64,000 nucleotides of DNA, taken from positions 21,363 through 85,362 of IMG/VR virus record IMGVR_UViG_3300022848_000011. The stretch is one strand, 5' to 3'. Each line of letters opens with the position of its first letter. Positions within the stretch are counted from its first letter, which is position 1. Under the pieces are notes generated by a model that worked only from the letters and a program-made list of their open reading frames with translations, was not told the DNA's origin and searched no databases. Made by a program: the position numbers and the translations under genes. Of the stretch, positions 42,564 to 50,999 are shown piece after piece. Origin of the DNA: a virus.

Positions 42564-44012
42564 ATGTCTAATTTTAACGCAGAATTTTTTAATGAAGCTA
42601 CTAAGCTTGAAAGCAGTTGGAAACAGACTGGTCTTTTAGAGGGAATTGGAGACAGACACGAAAGACTCTGCACCTCAATTCTTCTCGAAAACCAGAGATT
42701 GGCTAACCTTTTGATGGAGAATGCTACAGGAACTGATGATATCGCTGGATTCAAAAGAATCAGCATTCCAATGGTTCGTAGAATTTATCCACAATTGATC
42801 GCAAACAAAATTGTTTCCGTTCAACCGCTATTAGGTCCTACTGGACTTGTATACTACCTACGCTTCCGTTATTCATCGAATAAGGGTGCTGTACGTGGTG
42901 GTGATAATAATGGTGGTTATCCTGGAGATGATGCCAATTCCTTGCAACAACTTGCAAGTGGTGATGGAAATCTTCACGAAATGTACTCTTCACAAGTTGT
43001 GGAGAATGAAACCACTAGCACTGATGCTGGTGATGACACACTCTCAGTCTATAGCCCACTTGAACACACTCCAATCCTTCCTGGTACCATCACTGGTACT
43101 GTTTATGATGGAACCGATGCTGTTCAAAACTTCATCGTTGATCAAAATGGTGCCTTCAACTTCAGTGACATTGGGGCTCCTTCAGCTAAGGTCACCGCTG
43201 CTACCCTTGATCTTACCAATGGTGAAATGACCTTCACTTGGAATGTTGCTCCTGGTCCTAACCACGTTGTTATGAGCTATGAGTATAACATGGAATGTAA
43301 TCAAGATATTCCTGAAATCAATCTTGGTGTCGAAGATGAATCAATCACAGCTAAAACTCGTAAGTTGAAAGCTGTTTGGTCATACGAAGCACAACAAGAT
43401 TTGAGATCACAACATAACTTGGATGCAGAAGCTGAATTAACTTCGGTTCTTGCCCAAGAAATTAATCTTGAAATTGACCGTGAAATCATCCGTGACCTTC
43501 GCCAAAATGCTGGTACTGTCTCCTCATGGGACTTCTCAACTTCACTTGGTGATACCATCAAGGAAAAGTATGAAGCTCTATATGTGAAACTTATGGAAGT
43601 TTCGGCTGTTGTTCACCGTAAAACCCTTCGTGGTGGTGCTAACTGGGTTATCTGTAGCCCTGAAGTGGCAAGTATATTTGAGACCGCAACCGCCGGATTT
43701 GCGCCAAGTCCAAGTGATACATTCACTTCGTCATTGGGTATCCAGTATGTCGGTACTGTGAATCAGAAGTTTAGATTGTACAAAGATCCATTGTTCCCGA
43801 CTTCACAAGTCCTTATGGGATATAAAGGAGAAAGTTATATGGATTCAGGATATTTCTTCTGCCCTTATGTTCCTTTAACTCAAACACCTACTGTGTTGGA
43901 CCCAGAATCGTTCTGTCCAAGAAAAGGTATATTGACACGTTATGGTAAGAAACTACTTAGAGAAGGTGCAAAATTTTATGCAAGGGTATCAATTCACAAT
44001 TATTCAATATAA
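42564..44012 (+). CDS. Major capsid protein (T4 gp23-type)
   Basis: This 482-residue HK97-fold protein contains the gp23 hallmark IPMVRRIYPQLIANKIVSVQPL (split: PMVRRIYPQLIANK then IVSVQPL) and LGPTGLVYYLRFRYS, equivalent to the T4 segment at the mature N-terminus. Upstream, LLMENATGTDD offers an L-M-E cleavage site for the gp21-type protease (inference). The C-terminal part (VICSPEVASIFETATAGF, FRLYKDPLFPTSQVLMGYKG) is conserved in the family. Codon use is clearly more C/GGT-rich than neighbours, consistent with the most abundant virion protein. A terminator follows at 44050. Confidence 0.92.
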   Translation: MSNFNAEFFNEATKLESSWKQTGLLEGIGDRHERLCTSILLENQRLANLLMENATGTDDIAGFKRISIPMVRRIYPQLIANKIVSVQPLLGPTGLVYYLRFRYSSNKGAVRGGDNNGGYPGDDANSLQQLASGDGNLHEMYSSQVVENETTSTDAGDDTLSVYSPLEHTPILPGTITGTVYDGTDAVQNFIVDQNGAFNFSDIGAPSAKVTAATLDLTNGEMTFTWNVAPGPNHVVMSYEYNMECNQDIPEINLGVEDESITAKTRKLKAVWSYEAQQDLRSQHNLDAEAELTSVLAQEINLEIDREIIRDLRQNAGTVSSWDFSTSLGDTIKEKYEALYVKLMEVSAVVHRKTLRGGANWVICSPEVASIFETATAGFAPSPSDTFTSSLGIQYVGTVNQKFRLYKDPLFPTSQVLMGYKGESYMDSGYFFCPYVPLTQTPTVLDPESFCPRKGILTRYGKKLLREGAKFYARVSIHNYSI

Positions 44013-44036
44013 TTAGTGCATAAGTACACCGTACTC

Positions 44037-44044
44037 TATAAATA
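44037..44044 (+). promoter_or_regulatory. TATAAATA motif downstream of capsid gene
   Basis: This exact T4 late-promoter core lies 25 nt after the capsid stop but immediately before a terminator, with no gene until 44211, so it is more likely a chance match than an active promoter. Confidence 0.2.
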
Positions 44045-44049
44045 GTAAT

Positions 44050-44085
44050 AAAACCTCGTTGATTTTCGGATTAACGGGGTTTTTT
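44050..44085 (+). terminator. Intrinsic terminator after capsid gene
   Basis: AAAACCTCGTT pairs with AACGGGGTTTT (one G-T pair), a 12-nt loop, then a T run to 44085. It ends the protease-scaffold-capsid unit and separates it from the homing-endonuclease genes. Confidence 0.85.
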
Positions 44086-44210
44086 CGTAGAAAAACTGTA
44101 CTTACGAAAACATTTGTATGCTTACTACAATTAATTTGATTTAATTTTCGAATAATCATTGAATTGGTGTAGTTGATTCACTATATTAAAGCATTCACAG
44201 GTGTTTATGA

Positions 44211-45380
44211 ATGAAAATAGAAAAAATCGAAAAAAAGTTCAGTGAAAATAACTTGAAACTTCTTGAAAAAGAATATTTAGGCAAATATGTCCCTCTTCAA
44301 TATGAATGTAGTTGTGGTAATTTGGATGAGGTAACATGGGGAAGTTTTTGTAGAAGAAAATACAAAGAGACATGTAAAAGTTGCAGATGGGAAAAAGTCG
44401 GAAAAGATCCAAGTAATAATCAAAATAAACGAATGGGTTACTGGAAAAATTGGGATAATGTTAAAAAAGAACTTGAACAAAGATTTCCTGGTCTTATAAA
44501 TCAAGGTATTTTTCCAACATTTAATATGTTAAGAGAGCATGGAATAGATGGACAGCTAATGAGAAATCACGGAACATTAGCTTCTATATCTAAAAAAATG
44601 AATTGCAAAATATTATCAAGTTATTTAACTAGAGATCATCACACGGTTAGAAGTTATGCTGAATTAATTCTAGATGAATATTTGTATAGCAGAGATATCC
44701 AACATGTGCCAGAGGTTAAAATAGGTAACTATAGATGTGATCAAAAAATAGGCAAATACTATATAGAAATATGGGGGTATACGAACAGCAACCACCCTCT
44801 AGCTAAAGAATATAACAACAAAAGACTACTAAAAGAAAAATACTATCACGAAAATAATCTTGATTTGATTTCTATCGAAAGAGAACAACTGACACGTAGC
44901 TTTAATGATGCTGAATTGTTTTTAAATGACATGTTTGCAAATCTTGGTTTTTGTGTTGATAAAATAATAAATTTTGACGTTAATGTTTTGAATGAAATTA
45001 AAGGAAGTTTTTGGTCTGAAGATAAAATAGTAAATGAACTTCAAATCATGTGGGACACAAATGGTATATTTCCTAATATCAAAAAAATTAAAATGGTAAA
45101 TGGTTTATTTATGTCTTTGTATGACTATGGCGGATTGAAATATTTCAAAGAAAAAATGAATGTTCCTGAACAAGATAAGACAATAAAATGGACACAAAAT
45201 AAAATATTAGAAGATTTGAGAACAATTACTCTAAAAAAAGGTAAATTTCCATATACAACAGAACTTCCAAGTGATTTAAAACATGCTATTTATAGAATGA
45301 GCAAAAAATTAAAAATAAACTATCAATGGTATCGAGCAAAAATAGAAGATCAATATGCCAAACAAACTGACGATAGATGA
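44211..45380 (+). CDS. Homing-endonuclease-like protein (zinc ribbon plus Vsr/PD-(D/E)XK-type)
   Basis: This 389-residue protein begins with a repeat-type zinc ribbon shared with the next two genes (LLEKEYLGKYVPLQYECSCG, then CKSCRW). A nuclease-like centre follows (~145-225): YAELILDEYLYSRDIQ, EVKIGNYRCDQKIGKYYIEIWG, then KEKYYHENNLDLISIE, which matches the order E-x-x-[IL], D-x-x-I, E-I-x-G and K of EDxHD/DUF559-type endonucleases. The C-terminal third has repeated small helical units (KIVNELQIMWDTNGIFPNIK, like MWDTNGIFP and KKGKFPYTTEL), probably DNA-recognition modules. It overlaps the next gene by 26 nt. Stand-alone homing enzymes commonly lie next to head genes. Confidence 0.6.
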   Translation: MKIEKIEKKFSENNLKLLEKEYLGKYVPLQYECSCGNLDEVTWGSFCRRKYKETCKSCRWEKVGKDPSNNQNKRMGYWKNWDNVKKELEQRFPGLINQGIFPTFNMLREHGIDGQLMRNHGTLASISKKMNCKILSSYLTRDHHTVRSYAELILDEYLYSRDIQHVPEVKIGNYRCDQKIGKYYIEIWGYTNSNHPLAKEYNNKRLLKEKYYHENNLDLISIEREQLTRSFNDAELFLNDMFANLGFCVDKIINFDVNVLNEIKGSFWSEDKIVNELQIMWDTNGIFPNIKKIKMVNGLFMSLYDYGGLKYFKEKMNVPEQDKTIKWTQNKILEDLRTITLKKGKFPYTTELPSDLKHAIYRMSKKLKINYQWYRAKIEDQYAKQTDDR

Positions 45381-47112
45381 AGTATTAAGAAGATATGCTG
45401 ATAAAAACTGGCAGCTTCTTGAAAAAGAATACAAGGGTGCAAGAGAAAATATGAAGTGTATATGCCCAAATGGTCATAAGACACAAATATCATTAAATAA
45501 TCTACAGAAAGGGCAAGGATGTGCTAAATGTAGTGGTCAATACCAAATGACCTATGAAGAAGTTATTGAACTTTTCGAAAAGAACAACTGCAAAATAATA
45601 TCTTCAAAAGAACATTATCATAGCTATAAAGGCACTAATAATTGGGTTTATTATACTTGTGAATGTGGAAATGATTCAAAAGTATCTTTACATCAATTCA
45701 AGAAAGGAACTCGATGTATTAGATGCAAAGGAGAAAAAATATCAAAACTCTTAACAAAAGAATTACCTATAGATAAGATCAAAGAGACTTGCAAGGATAG
45801 AGGTTGTGAGTTAATTGAAGCTTACAGAAAACGAACTGAAGCTAGTGGAATTAGAATACGTATAAAATATAAATGTGAATGTGGTAATATTGCAGATGTA
45901 TTATGGAGCAATTTTAAGAAAAACAAAGATCAACTCTGCTGGGAATGTGGCAAAAAAAAGAAAGCTGGAGACAACTGTTATATGTGGAATCCAGATCGAA
46001 ATCTGGTTGAACAGAATAAACGTTCATACAATTTAGTCAACAGATTGTTCAAAAAATTCAATTTGGATAAAAATGAGACTAAGTCCAGTATTCTTGGGTA
46101 CAATGTAGATGATTTACATAAAGCGATATATAATCATCCATTAATGAATGAGGGGGATTTTGAAATAGACCATGTTTTCCCTATAAATCAATTCAGTTTA
46201 AATAACATAGATGATATGAAACTAATCAATCATCTTAATAACCTAAGACCATTACACAAAAGTTTAAATTGCAATAGAGTTAAAGTATTGCCAGATTACT
46301 GTTTTAATTCTTGGGATACTAATATTTCCGCAGAGCATCATATTATTTCTTGTATTGAAAAAGATTTTTACACAACGATTACTTCAGAAAAAATTGATGC
46401 ATATTTAATCGGGCCTAAAGAATGTACAGAAATACATTATTTATCTAAAAGACTTAAACAGTGTCTAGAACAAAACAAAAAACCTTTCTATTTACATTAT
46501 GGAGAATGGGTTAAGTTTAAAGACAAGTTAATCTCAAGATATAATTCGATTATTGGCGAAAACAACAAACGTTATTTTGGTCGTAAAGGAGAAATCAAAA
46601 GGATAACGTCTCAAATTTGTAAAGACTTTACAAATGAATATCATATTCAAGGTCATTCTGGTGTGACTAAAAGTGCATTAGGCATGTATTTTGATAATGA
46701 ATTGATAGGTCTAGTGTCTTTAGGTGGTCACCCAAGAGATAATTCTAAATTAATTATTGATAGATTGTGTTTTAAAACAAATTGTTATGTCATAGGAGGC
46801 TCTGAGAGGCTTTTTAAAGCCATTGAAAAAGAGGCAAGGGATTTATCATGTGATACATTAATCACTTATTCAGACAGTCGTGTGACGTGTGGTGAGGTAT
46901 ATGAAAGATTGGGGTATAACCCAACTCAATTGAGACCTGATTATTCATATGTATTGAAAACTGATTACAGCCTACATAGAAGTAAGCAAAGTCAGAAAAA
47001 AGGCAACGTAAATTGTCCTATTAATATGACTGAATTAGAATGGTGTAATTTAAGAGGATTGGTTAGAATTTATGATGCTGGTAAAATTCGTTGGGAAAAG
47101 GAATTAAATTGA
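45355..47112 (+). CDS. HNH homing endonuclease with zinc ribbons and GNAT-like C-domain
   Basis: This 585-residue protein has three N-terminal zinc-ribbon units (for example MKCICPNGHKTQISLNN then CAKCSG; YTCECGNDSKVSLHQF then CIRCKG; YKCECGNIADVLWSNF then CWECGK). An HNH domain follows (~260-310): FEIDHVFPINQFSL, LNNLRPLHKSLNCNR. The C-terminal ~180 residues (DFTNEYHIQGHSGVTKSALG, IGGSERLFKAIEKEARD, LITYSDSRVTCGEVYERLG) form a domain shared with the next gene and reminiscent of a GNAT-type acetyltransferase fold. It may nick DNA at a site near this locus. It overlaps both flanking genes. Confidence 0.65.
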   Translation: MPNKLTIDEVLRRYADKNWQLLEKEYKGARENMKCICPNGHKTQISLNNLQKGQGCAKCSGQYQMTYEEVIELFEKNNCKIISSKEHYHSYKGTNNWVYYTCECGNDSKVSLHQFKKGTRCIRCKGEKISKLLTKELPIDKIKETCKDRGCELIEAYRKRTEASGIRIRIKYKCECGNIADVLWSNFKKNKDQLCWECGKKKKAGDNCYMWNPDRNLVEQNKRSYNLVNRLFKKFNLDKNETKSSILGYNVDDLHKAIYNHPLMNEGDFEIDHVFPINQFSLNNIDDMKLINHLNNLRPLHKSLNCNRVKVLPDYCFNSWDTNISAEHHIISCIEKDFYTTITSEKIDAYLIGPKECTEIHYLSKRLKQCLEQNKKPFYLHYGEWVKFKDKLISRYNSIIGENNKRYFGRKGEIKRITSQICKDFTNEYHIQGHSGVTKSALGMYFDNELIGLVSLGGHPRDNSKLIIDRLCFKTNCYVIGGSERLFKAIEKEARDLSCDTLITYSDSRVTCGEVYERLGYNPTQLRPDYSYVLKTDYSLHRSKQSQKKGNVNCPINMTELEWCNLRGLVRIYDAGKIRWEKELN

Positions 47113-48722
47113 AAAAAATTAATTTAGAAGATATTCAAGAGTGTTTCAAATTGTCTGGATTTACTTGTCTGGAAGATGTTTATATTAATCAAAATTCTCC
47201 ATTAAAATTTAAATGTGAATGTGGAAAAGAAGATACTATTACTTGGAATTCATTTAAAAAGAGAAAGTTTCAATCAGGTTGTGTGTTTTGCAGAAGAGTG
47301 AAATCTATTGATTCTTTTATAGTAGATGCTCATAAAATTCATGATAATGTGTATGATTACTCAAAGTCTAACTACACAAATGCACATACAAATATTGAAA
47401 TTATCTGTAAGGAGCATGGCAGCTTTCTTCAACGTCCTGATGCACACTTACACCAAAAACAGGGGTGTCCAAAATGTGGCATGAAAAATAGGATTAAAAC
47501 TAATAAAACAAATTCCACATTTATTAGCCAAGCCAAAGCTATTTGGGGAAATAAATATTCATATGATCTTACTAAGTATATTTCAAAAGAAATAAAAATT
47601 AAATATGAATGTCGAGAACATGGAGTTATAGAACAATTACCGTCCTTACATTTAAAAAACGGCTGTAATTTTTGTAGCAAAAGAGGACCAAATAAATATT
47701 CTTTAGTACAATTTATCGACAAAGCTAATTCAGTTCACGGAAATACATATGATTATTTCAAGGTTAAATTCAAATCGGTTAACGATAAAATCATTATTAT
47801 CTGCAATGAACATGGAGAATTCGAACAAAGAGCCTCCAATCATATTAATTTAAAGAATGGTTGTCCTCAATGCAATAATTCAAAATTAGAATTAGAATTA
47901 TCATCTTTTGTAAGTGATATTTACCAAGGAGAGATACGATTAAATGATAGAAAGATTATATCTCCTCTAGAGATTGATATCTATTTACCTAATGAGTCTT
48001 TGGGTATAGAGTTTAATGGTAACTATTGGCATAGCGATTTATTTTTAGATAAAAATTATCATTTAACAAAGACAGAAATAGCTGAGTCCTCTGGGCTAAA
48101 ATTGATTCAGATATTTGAATATGAGTGGGACTCTAAGAAAAAGATTGTTCAGTCTAGATTAAACAATCTTCTTGGAAAAAGTAATCGTATTTTTGCTCGC
48201 AATACGACAATAATTAAATTAAATAAAAAGCAAAAAGATGAATTTTTAAATGACCACCACATACAAGGAACCGATTTTTCTTCATGGTACTATGGATTAG
48301 TCCACAACAACAAATTAGTTGCTTGTATGACTTTTGGCAAATCCAGATTTGACAAATCATATAATTATGAATTACTCAGATATTGCAATCGATCAAATTT
48401 AGTTGTAGTGGGTGGAGCAAGTAAATTACTAAATCGTTTCACAAGAGAACATAACGGCTCTATAGTTTCCTATGCCGACCGAAAATGGTCGAGTGGTAAC
48501 TTATACAGAAAACTTGGTTTTTCTTTTATAACAGATACTACTCCTGGTTATAGGTACTATCACATACCTTCTAAAAAAACATTCCATAGATTAAAATTTC
48601 AAAAACATAAAATCGAGCATATGCCATATTATGATGATAAGTTAAGTGCAAACAAAATCATGAAACTTAATAGTTACACAAGAATATGGGATTGTGGAAA
48701 TAGTAAATGGGAATTACGGTAA
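47109..48722 (+). CDS. Hef-type homing endonuclease (zinc ribbons plus PD-(D/E)XK)
   Basis: The TTG start at 47109 overlaps the previous TGA (TTGA) and has AAGGA upstream; no ATG fits. It has one ECSCG-type ribbon followed by three units of the form [KN]EHGxFxQ...H...GCPxC (near residues 110, 170 and 235), then a PD-(D/E)XK region (~265-340): SPLEIDIYLPNESLGIEFNG, NYWHSDLFLDKNYHLTKTEIA, GLKLIQIFEYEWDSK. The C-terminal ~190 residues are the same GNAT-like domain as in the previous gene (FLNDHHIQGTDFSSWYYGLV, VVGGASKLLNRFTREHN, SYADRKWSSGNLYRKLGF). The composition resembles phage Hef-like enzymes. Confidence 0.65.
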   Translation: MKKINLEDIQECFKLSGFTCLEDVYINQNSPLKFKCECGKEDTITWNSFKKRKFQSGCVFCRRVKSIDSFIVDAHKIHDNVYDYSKSNYTNAHTNIEIICKEHGSFLQRPDAHLHQKQGCPKCGMKNRIKTNKTNSTFISQAKAIWGNKYSYDLTKYISKEIKIKYECREHGVIEQLPSLHLKNGCNFCSKRGPNKYSLVQFIDKANSVHGNTYDYFKVKFKSVNDKIIIICNEHGEFEQRASNHINLKNGCPQCNNSKLELELSSFVSDIYQGEIRLNDRKIISPLEIDIYLPNESLGIEFNGNYWHSDLFLDKNYHLTKTEIAESSGLKLIQIFEYEWDSKKKIVQSRLNNLLGKSNRIFARNTTIIKLNKKQKDEFLNDHHIQGTDFSSWYYGLVHNNKLVACMTFGKSRFDKSYNYELLRYCNRSNLVVVGGASKLLNRFTREHNGSIVSYADRKWSSGNLYRKLGFSFITDTTPGYRYYHIPSKKTFHRLKFQKHKIEHMPYYDDKLSANKIMKLNSYTRIWDCGNSKWELR

Positions 48723-48781
48723 ATAAATTAAAACTTTAACCAAAACCAGCTAAATAATAAAAACATGTTTAGGTAATCAAA

Positions 48782-49105
48782 ATGGAATCATTTAAAGTTT
48801 GGTTAGAAAAAAAAGATAATAAAAAACCATATAAAGGATATGATAAAGACGATAATCATCCTGAAGGTGGATTATCAAGAAAAAAAGCGAAAAGTTTAGG
48901 GATTCGGGCTGGAATTGACACTAAAGATGAAGCTAAGAAAAAAGGCGGTTTTGGTAAATTATCAGATAAAACACAAAGTCGAAGAAAAAGTTTTTGCAGT
49001 CGAATGTGTGGTCACAAAAAGAAAAACACTTCATCAAAAACTGCAAATGATCCCAAGAGTAAAATTAATGCATCATTAAGAGTTTGGGGATGTCGCTGTA
49101 ATTGA
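48782..49105 (+). CDS. Small basic phage protein with MxFKxWL tag (DUF6321-like)
   Basis: This 107-residue, very basic protein begins MESFKVWLEKKDNKK. The core GGLSRKKAKSLGIRAG (~29-44) and SRRKSFCSRMCGHKKK (~67-82) followed by RVWGCRC match a small phage protein type that I recall as DUF6321 (G-L-S-x-K-x-[AK], R-R-K-S-F-C-x-R-M). Function unknown; a DNA- or RNA-binding role is likely from charge. The N-terminal tag is shared with other genes in the window. It lies 11 nt before the next tagged gene. Confidence 0.55.
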   Translation: MESFKVWLEKKDNKKPYKGYDKDDNHPEGGLSRKKAKSLGIRAGIDTKDEAKKKGGFGKLSDKTQSRRKSFCSRMCGHKKKNTSSKTANDPKSKINASLRVWGCRCN

Positions 49106-49115
49106 GGTAATAATT

Positions 49116-49259
49116 ATGATCAAATTTAAAGAATGGTTAGAAGGTAGATGTTGGAAAGGATACGAACCAGTCCCAGGAAAGAAAGCTTATGCTGATGATT
49201 CTTGTCAACCAAAGAAAAAAGAAGACAAGAAAGAGAAAGGAAAAAAGAACAAAAAGTAA
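49116..49259 (+). CDS. 47-aa tagged peptide with CWKGY motif
   Basis: This small ORF encodes MIKFKEWLEGRCWKGYEPVP, followed by GKKAYADDSCQPKKK and a poly-Lys end. The ribosome site is TTGAGGTAAT. The pattern C-W-K-G-Y-x-x-x-G-x-K...D-S-C-Q-P is a widespread motif at the end of small proteins in large phages (C-W-x-G-Y-x-x-x-G-x-K, then N-C-V-P). It carries the MxFKxWL N-terminus of its neighbours. No function is known to me; a role as a packaged basic peptide is inference. Confidence 0.6.
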   Translation: MIKFKEWLEGRCWKGYEPVPGKKAYADDSCQPKKKEDKKEKGKKNKK

Positions 49260-49299
49260 TTTCGTATTAAATGTAATTGGCACATATTTTGCTTTTTAT

Positions 49300-49388
49300 C
49301 CATCGGCGGCGAGAAAACCCCTACTTTCGTAGAAAGTTTGGGTCGGTACTCCGACCCAAACCTCTTTAGGGTAGGGGATGAAACGCCG
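49300..49388 (+). mobile_element. IS200/IS605-like left-end hairpin, copy 1
   Basis: An outer stem (CGGCG with CGCCG) encloses an ACCCCTA/TAGGGG stem and an inner TTTGGGTCGG/CCGACCCAAA hairpin. A near copy lies at 63658-63748. Nested GC-rich palindromes with a GGCGGCGAGAAAACCC start are the kind of end structure seen in IS200/IS605 elements carrying tnpB. No transposase follows; a truncated ribbon-helix-helix ORF and another hairpin end are all that remain before 49695. The stretch 49389-49541 has no other feature. Confidence 0.55.
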
Positions 49389-49541
49389 TGAACTAAAATT
49401 ATCATAAAACATGACGCAAATTAACGCAAGATGAAGCTGATCTCATCAGACTCACTACCTCCAAATTTTCTTCCCCTAAAATTCGGATAAAAAATCAGTT
49501 TCTTTCTCTTAAAAATTATCCGTGGATACTATATAAGATGT

Positions 49542-49670
49542 ATGAATAATCCACAGAAAGAAAAACTGACAAAAGAAATTGTAGTGATGATACAACCATC
49601 ACTTTACGAACAATTCAAAGACAAATGTTCCGAGAACTATGTTTCAGTCAGTCAACTACCCCGACCCTAA
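49542..49670 (+). pseudogene. Truncated ribbon-helix-helix accessory protein of an IS605-type element
   Basis: A 42-codon frame encodes KLTKEIVVMIQPSLYEQFKD, then KCSENYVSVSQ, which reads like the first half of a CopG/Arc-type ribbon-helix-helix protein (strand, helix A, start of helix B). It then runs into the GC-rich hairpin at 49651 and stops (LPRP). The reading looks like a small regulator gene cut by insertion or deletion. Small RHH genes do accompany some IS605/IS1341 elements. The start position is uncertain by a few bases. Confidence 0.45.
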
Positions 49671-49695
49671 AGAGGTCGGGGCTTGTCATTTTTTA
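49651..49695. mobile_element. IS605/HEARO-type end hairpin
   Basis: CAACTACCCCGACC, loop CTAAA, then GGTCGGGGCTTG. This is nearly the reverse complement of the element ends at 53969-54003 and 63966-64000. On the minus strand it would be a tnpB-type right end finishing GTAGTTGAC; on the plus strand it resembles the 5' hairpin of IscB-associated (HEARO-like) RNA. With the T run after it (49689-49694) it may also act as a terminator in front of the sulfotransferase gene. Confidence 0.5.
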
Positions 49696-49789
49696 GTTTT
49701 TTCTTTCAAAAAGGAATGTTATCTTATTTTAAGGCACTTGTCAATACTATAATGTTTTAGTTAAATACTTTTAAGGAATTTTCTCAATA

Positions 49790-50626
49790 ATGAAAAAAAT
49801 AATCTACAATTCCAGTATTCCGAGATCAGGAAGTGAGCTTTTGCAAGTAATATTGCACCAAAATCCTCAAATCTACGGCTCTACTACTTCTCCTCTGCTG
49901 GAATACATGTTTGCGGCTAGGAGTAATTATAATTTGCCTGAAGTTCAAAGCCAAGATCCTGAATTAATGCAGAAATCTTTCCTTTCTATGTGTCAGGGGA
50001 TGCAACAAAGTTATTATTCCGCAATTACAAATAGACCTATTGTAATCGATAAAAATAGAGGATACTTGCATTATTATGAATGGATAGAGCAATTTAATCC
50101 AAACCCAAAGATGATTTGCATGGTTCGTGATCTTAGATCAATTGTTGCGTCTATGGAAAAGATTTTCCGTAAAAACAGGCACACCCCTGTAGGTCCAGAT
50201 AATCCATCAACAATGCAAAATTTAACAACAGAGCAAAGAGTCGAACACTGGTTGAATACTCAGCCAATTGGATTGGCTCTCCAAAGAACAAACGATTTGT
50301 TTCAAAGAAATTTAGACAAACATGTTTTATTTGTGAGATATGAAGACCTTTGTAATTTTCCTATCGATACTATGAAAAATGTTTATGATTATCTAGGCAT
50401 TGAGCTTTTTGATCACAACTTTAATTGTATAGAGAAAGAAGTAGTTGAATATGACTCGCACTTTGGTGTATATGGAAAACACAATATCCAAAGACAATTA
50501 GTTCCAGCAGAACTAGATAATTGGAAATCTTACTTATCTGAATTTTCTGGTAAACAAATTCAAGAAAGATTCCAGTGGTATTTTAATAACTTTTACAGTG
50601 AGCAAAAAAATGAGCTTTTTAAATGA
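49790..50626 (+). CDS. Sulfotransferase (PAPS-dependent type)
   Basis: This 278-residue protein shows the two PAPS-binding elements: the 5'-phosphosulfate loop SSIPRSGSELLQ (8-19) and the 3'-phosphate motif CMVRDLRSIVASM (110-122, R113 and S117). A LFVRYEDL strand (~182-189), typical of sulfotransferases (R-Y-E-D-[LM]), precedes IELFDHNF. It should transfer sulfate from PAPS to a sugar or protein, acting in the cytoplasm or on a virion protein. Sulfotransferases occur in several marine and giant phages. It precedes the collagen-like fibre gene, so fibre modification is an option; the target is unknown. Confidence 0.7.
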   Translation: MKKIIYNSSIPRSGSELLQVILHQNPQIYGSTTSPLLEYMFAARSNYNLPEVQSQDPELMQKSFLSMCQGMQQSYYSAITNRPIVIDKNRGYLHYYEWIEQFNPNPKMICMVRDLRSIVASMEKIFRKNRHTPVGPDNPSTMQNLTTEQRVEHWLNTQPIGLALQRTNDLFQRNLDKHVLFVRYEDLCNFPIDTMKNVYDYLGIELFDHNFNCIEKEVVEYDSHFGVYGKHNIQRQLVPAELDNWKSYLSEFSGKQIQERFQWYFNNFYSEQKNELFK

Positions 50627-50936
50627 TGATATAAAAGATGTTGGCCCTTCAGTAAGCAGAGCCGCAATTCAACAAAAGAATGAGGCGACCAGAGCCTTTC
50701 AACAAATGGTAAGAACTTATGAGAAAGGTTTAATAGATTTTTGGCAACATCCAAGATTTATTCCTCAAGAAATCGCTGATGAATTAGGTGTCGATGCCAG
50801 TGAAATGTTTCGTCTACACGGACTTCTTGCTCTAACTATTATGGAAGCGAATCCTACGCAAGTTTTGACTGATGTTGCATCTTTAGGGACTTTTGTAATT
50901 AATGAAGATGGAACAGTAACCGCAGCTAGGATTTGA
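50610..50936 (+). CDS. Small phage virion-associated protein
   Basis: ATG 50610 is chosen; the GTG at 50598 lies within the upstream gene. About 108 residues; the core FWQHPRFIPQEIADELGVDA (~residues 40-60) and FRLHGLLALTIMEANP match a widespread phage structural family I recognise by its P-[QE]-[ED]-I-A-[DA]-x-[LM]-G-x-[DN]-A and R-L-H-G-x-[LI] pattern. The family function is unknown to me. It overlaps the sulfotransferase end by 17 nt and is followed by the fibre gene, whose ribosome site lies in a hairpin. Confidence 0.55.
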   Translation: MSFLNDDIKDVGPSVSRAAIQQKNEATRAFQQMVRTYEKGLIDFWQHPRFIPQEIADELGVDASEMFRLHGLLALTIMEANPTQVLTDVASLGTFVINEDGTVTAARI

Positions 50937-50947
50937 AAATTAAAACA

Positions 50948-50991
50948 CCTCTTGTTGTTATATATATATATGAATACACAATAACAAGAGG
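50948..50991 (+). promoter_or_regulatory. Hairpin sequestering the fibre gene ribosome binding site
   Basis: CCTCTTGTTGTT (50948-50959) pairs with AATAACAAGAGG (50980-50991) as a 12-bp stem with one G-U pair and a 20-nt AT-rich loop. The 3' arm contains AAGAGG, the Shine-Dalgarno sequence 8 nt before ATG 51000, so folding would mask it. It is not followed by a T run, which speaks against a terminator. Confidence 0.6.
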
Positions 50992-50999
50992 TAATCGAG

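Noticed and set aside
49260-49405. 66-codon minus frame across the hairpin region
   Set aside because: It is formed by the GC-rich palindromes of the IS-like end and has no similarity or ribosome site.
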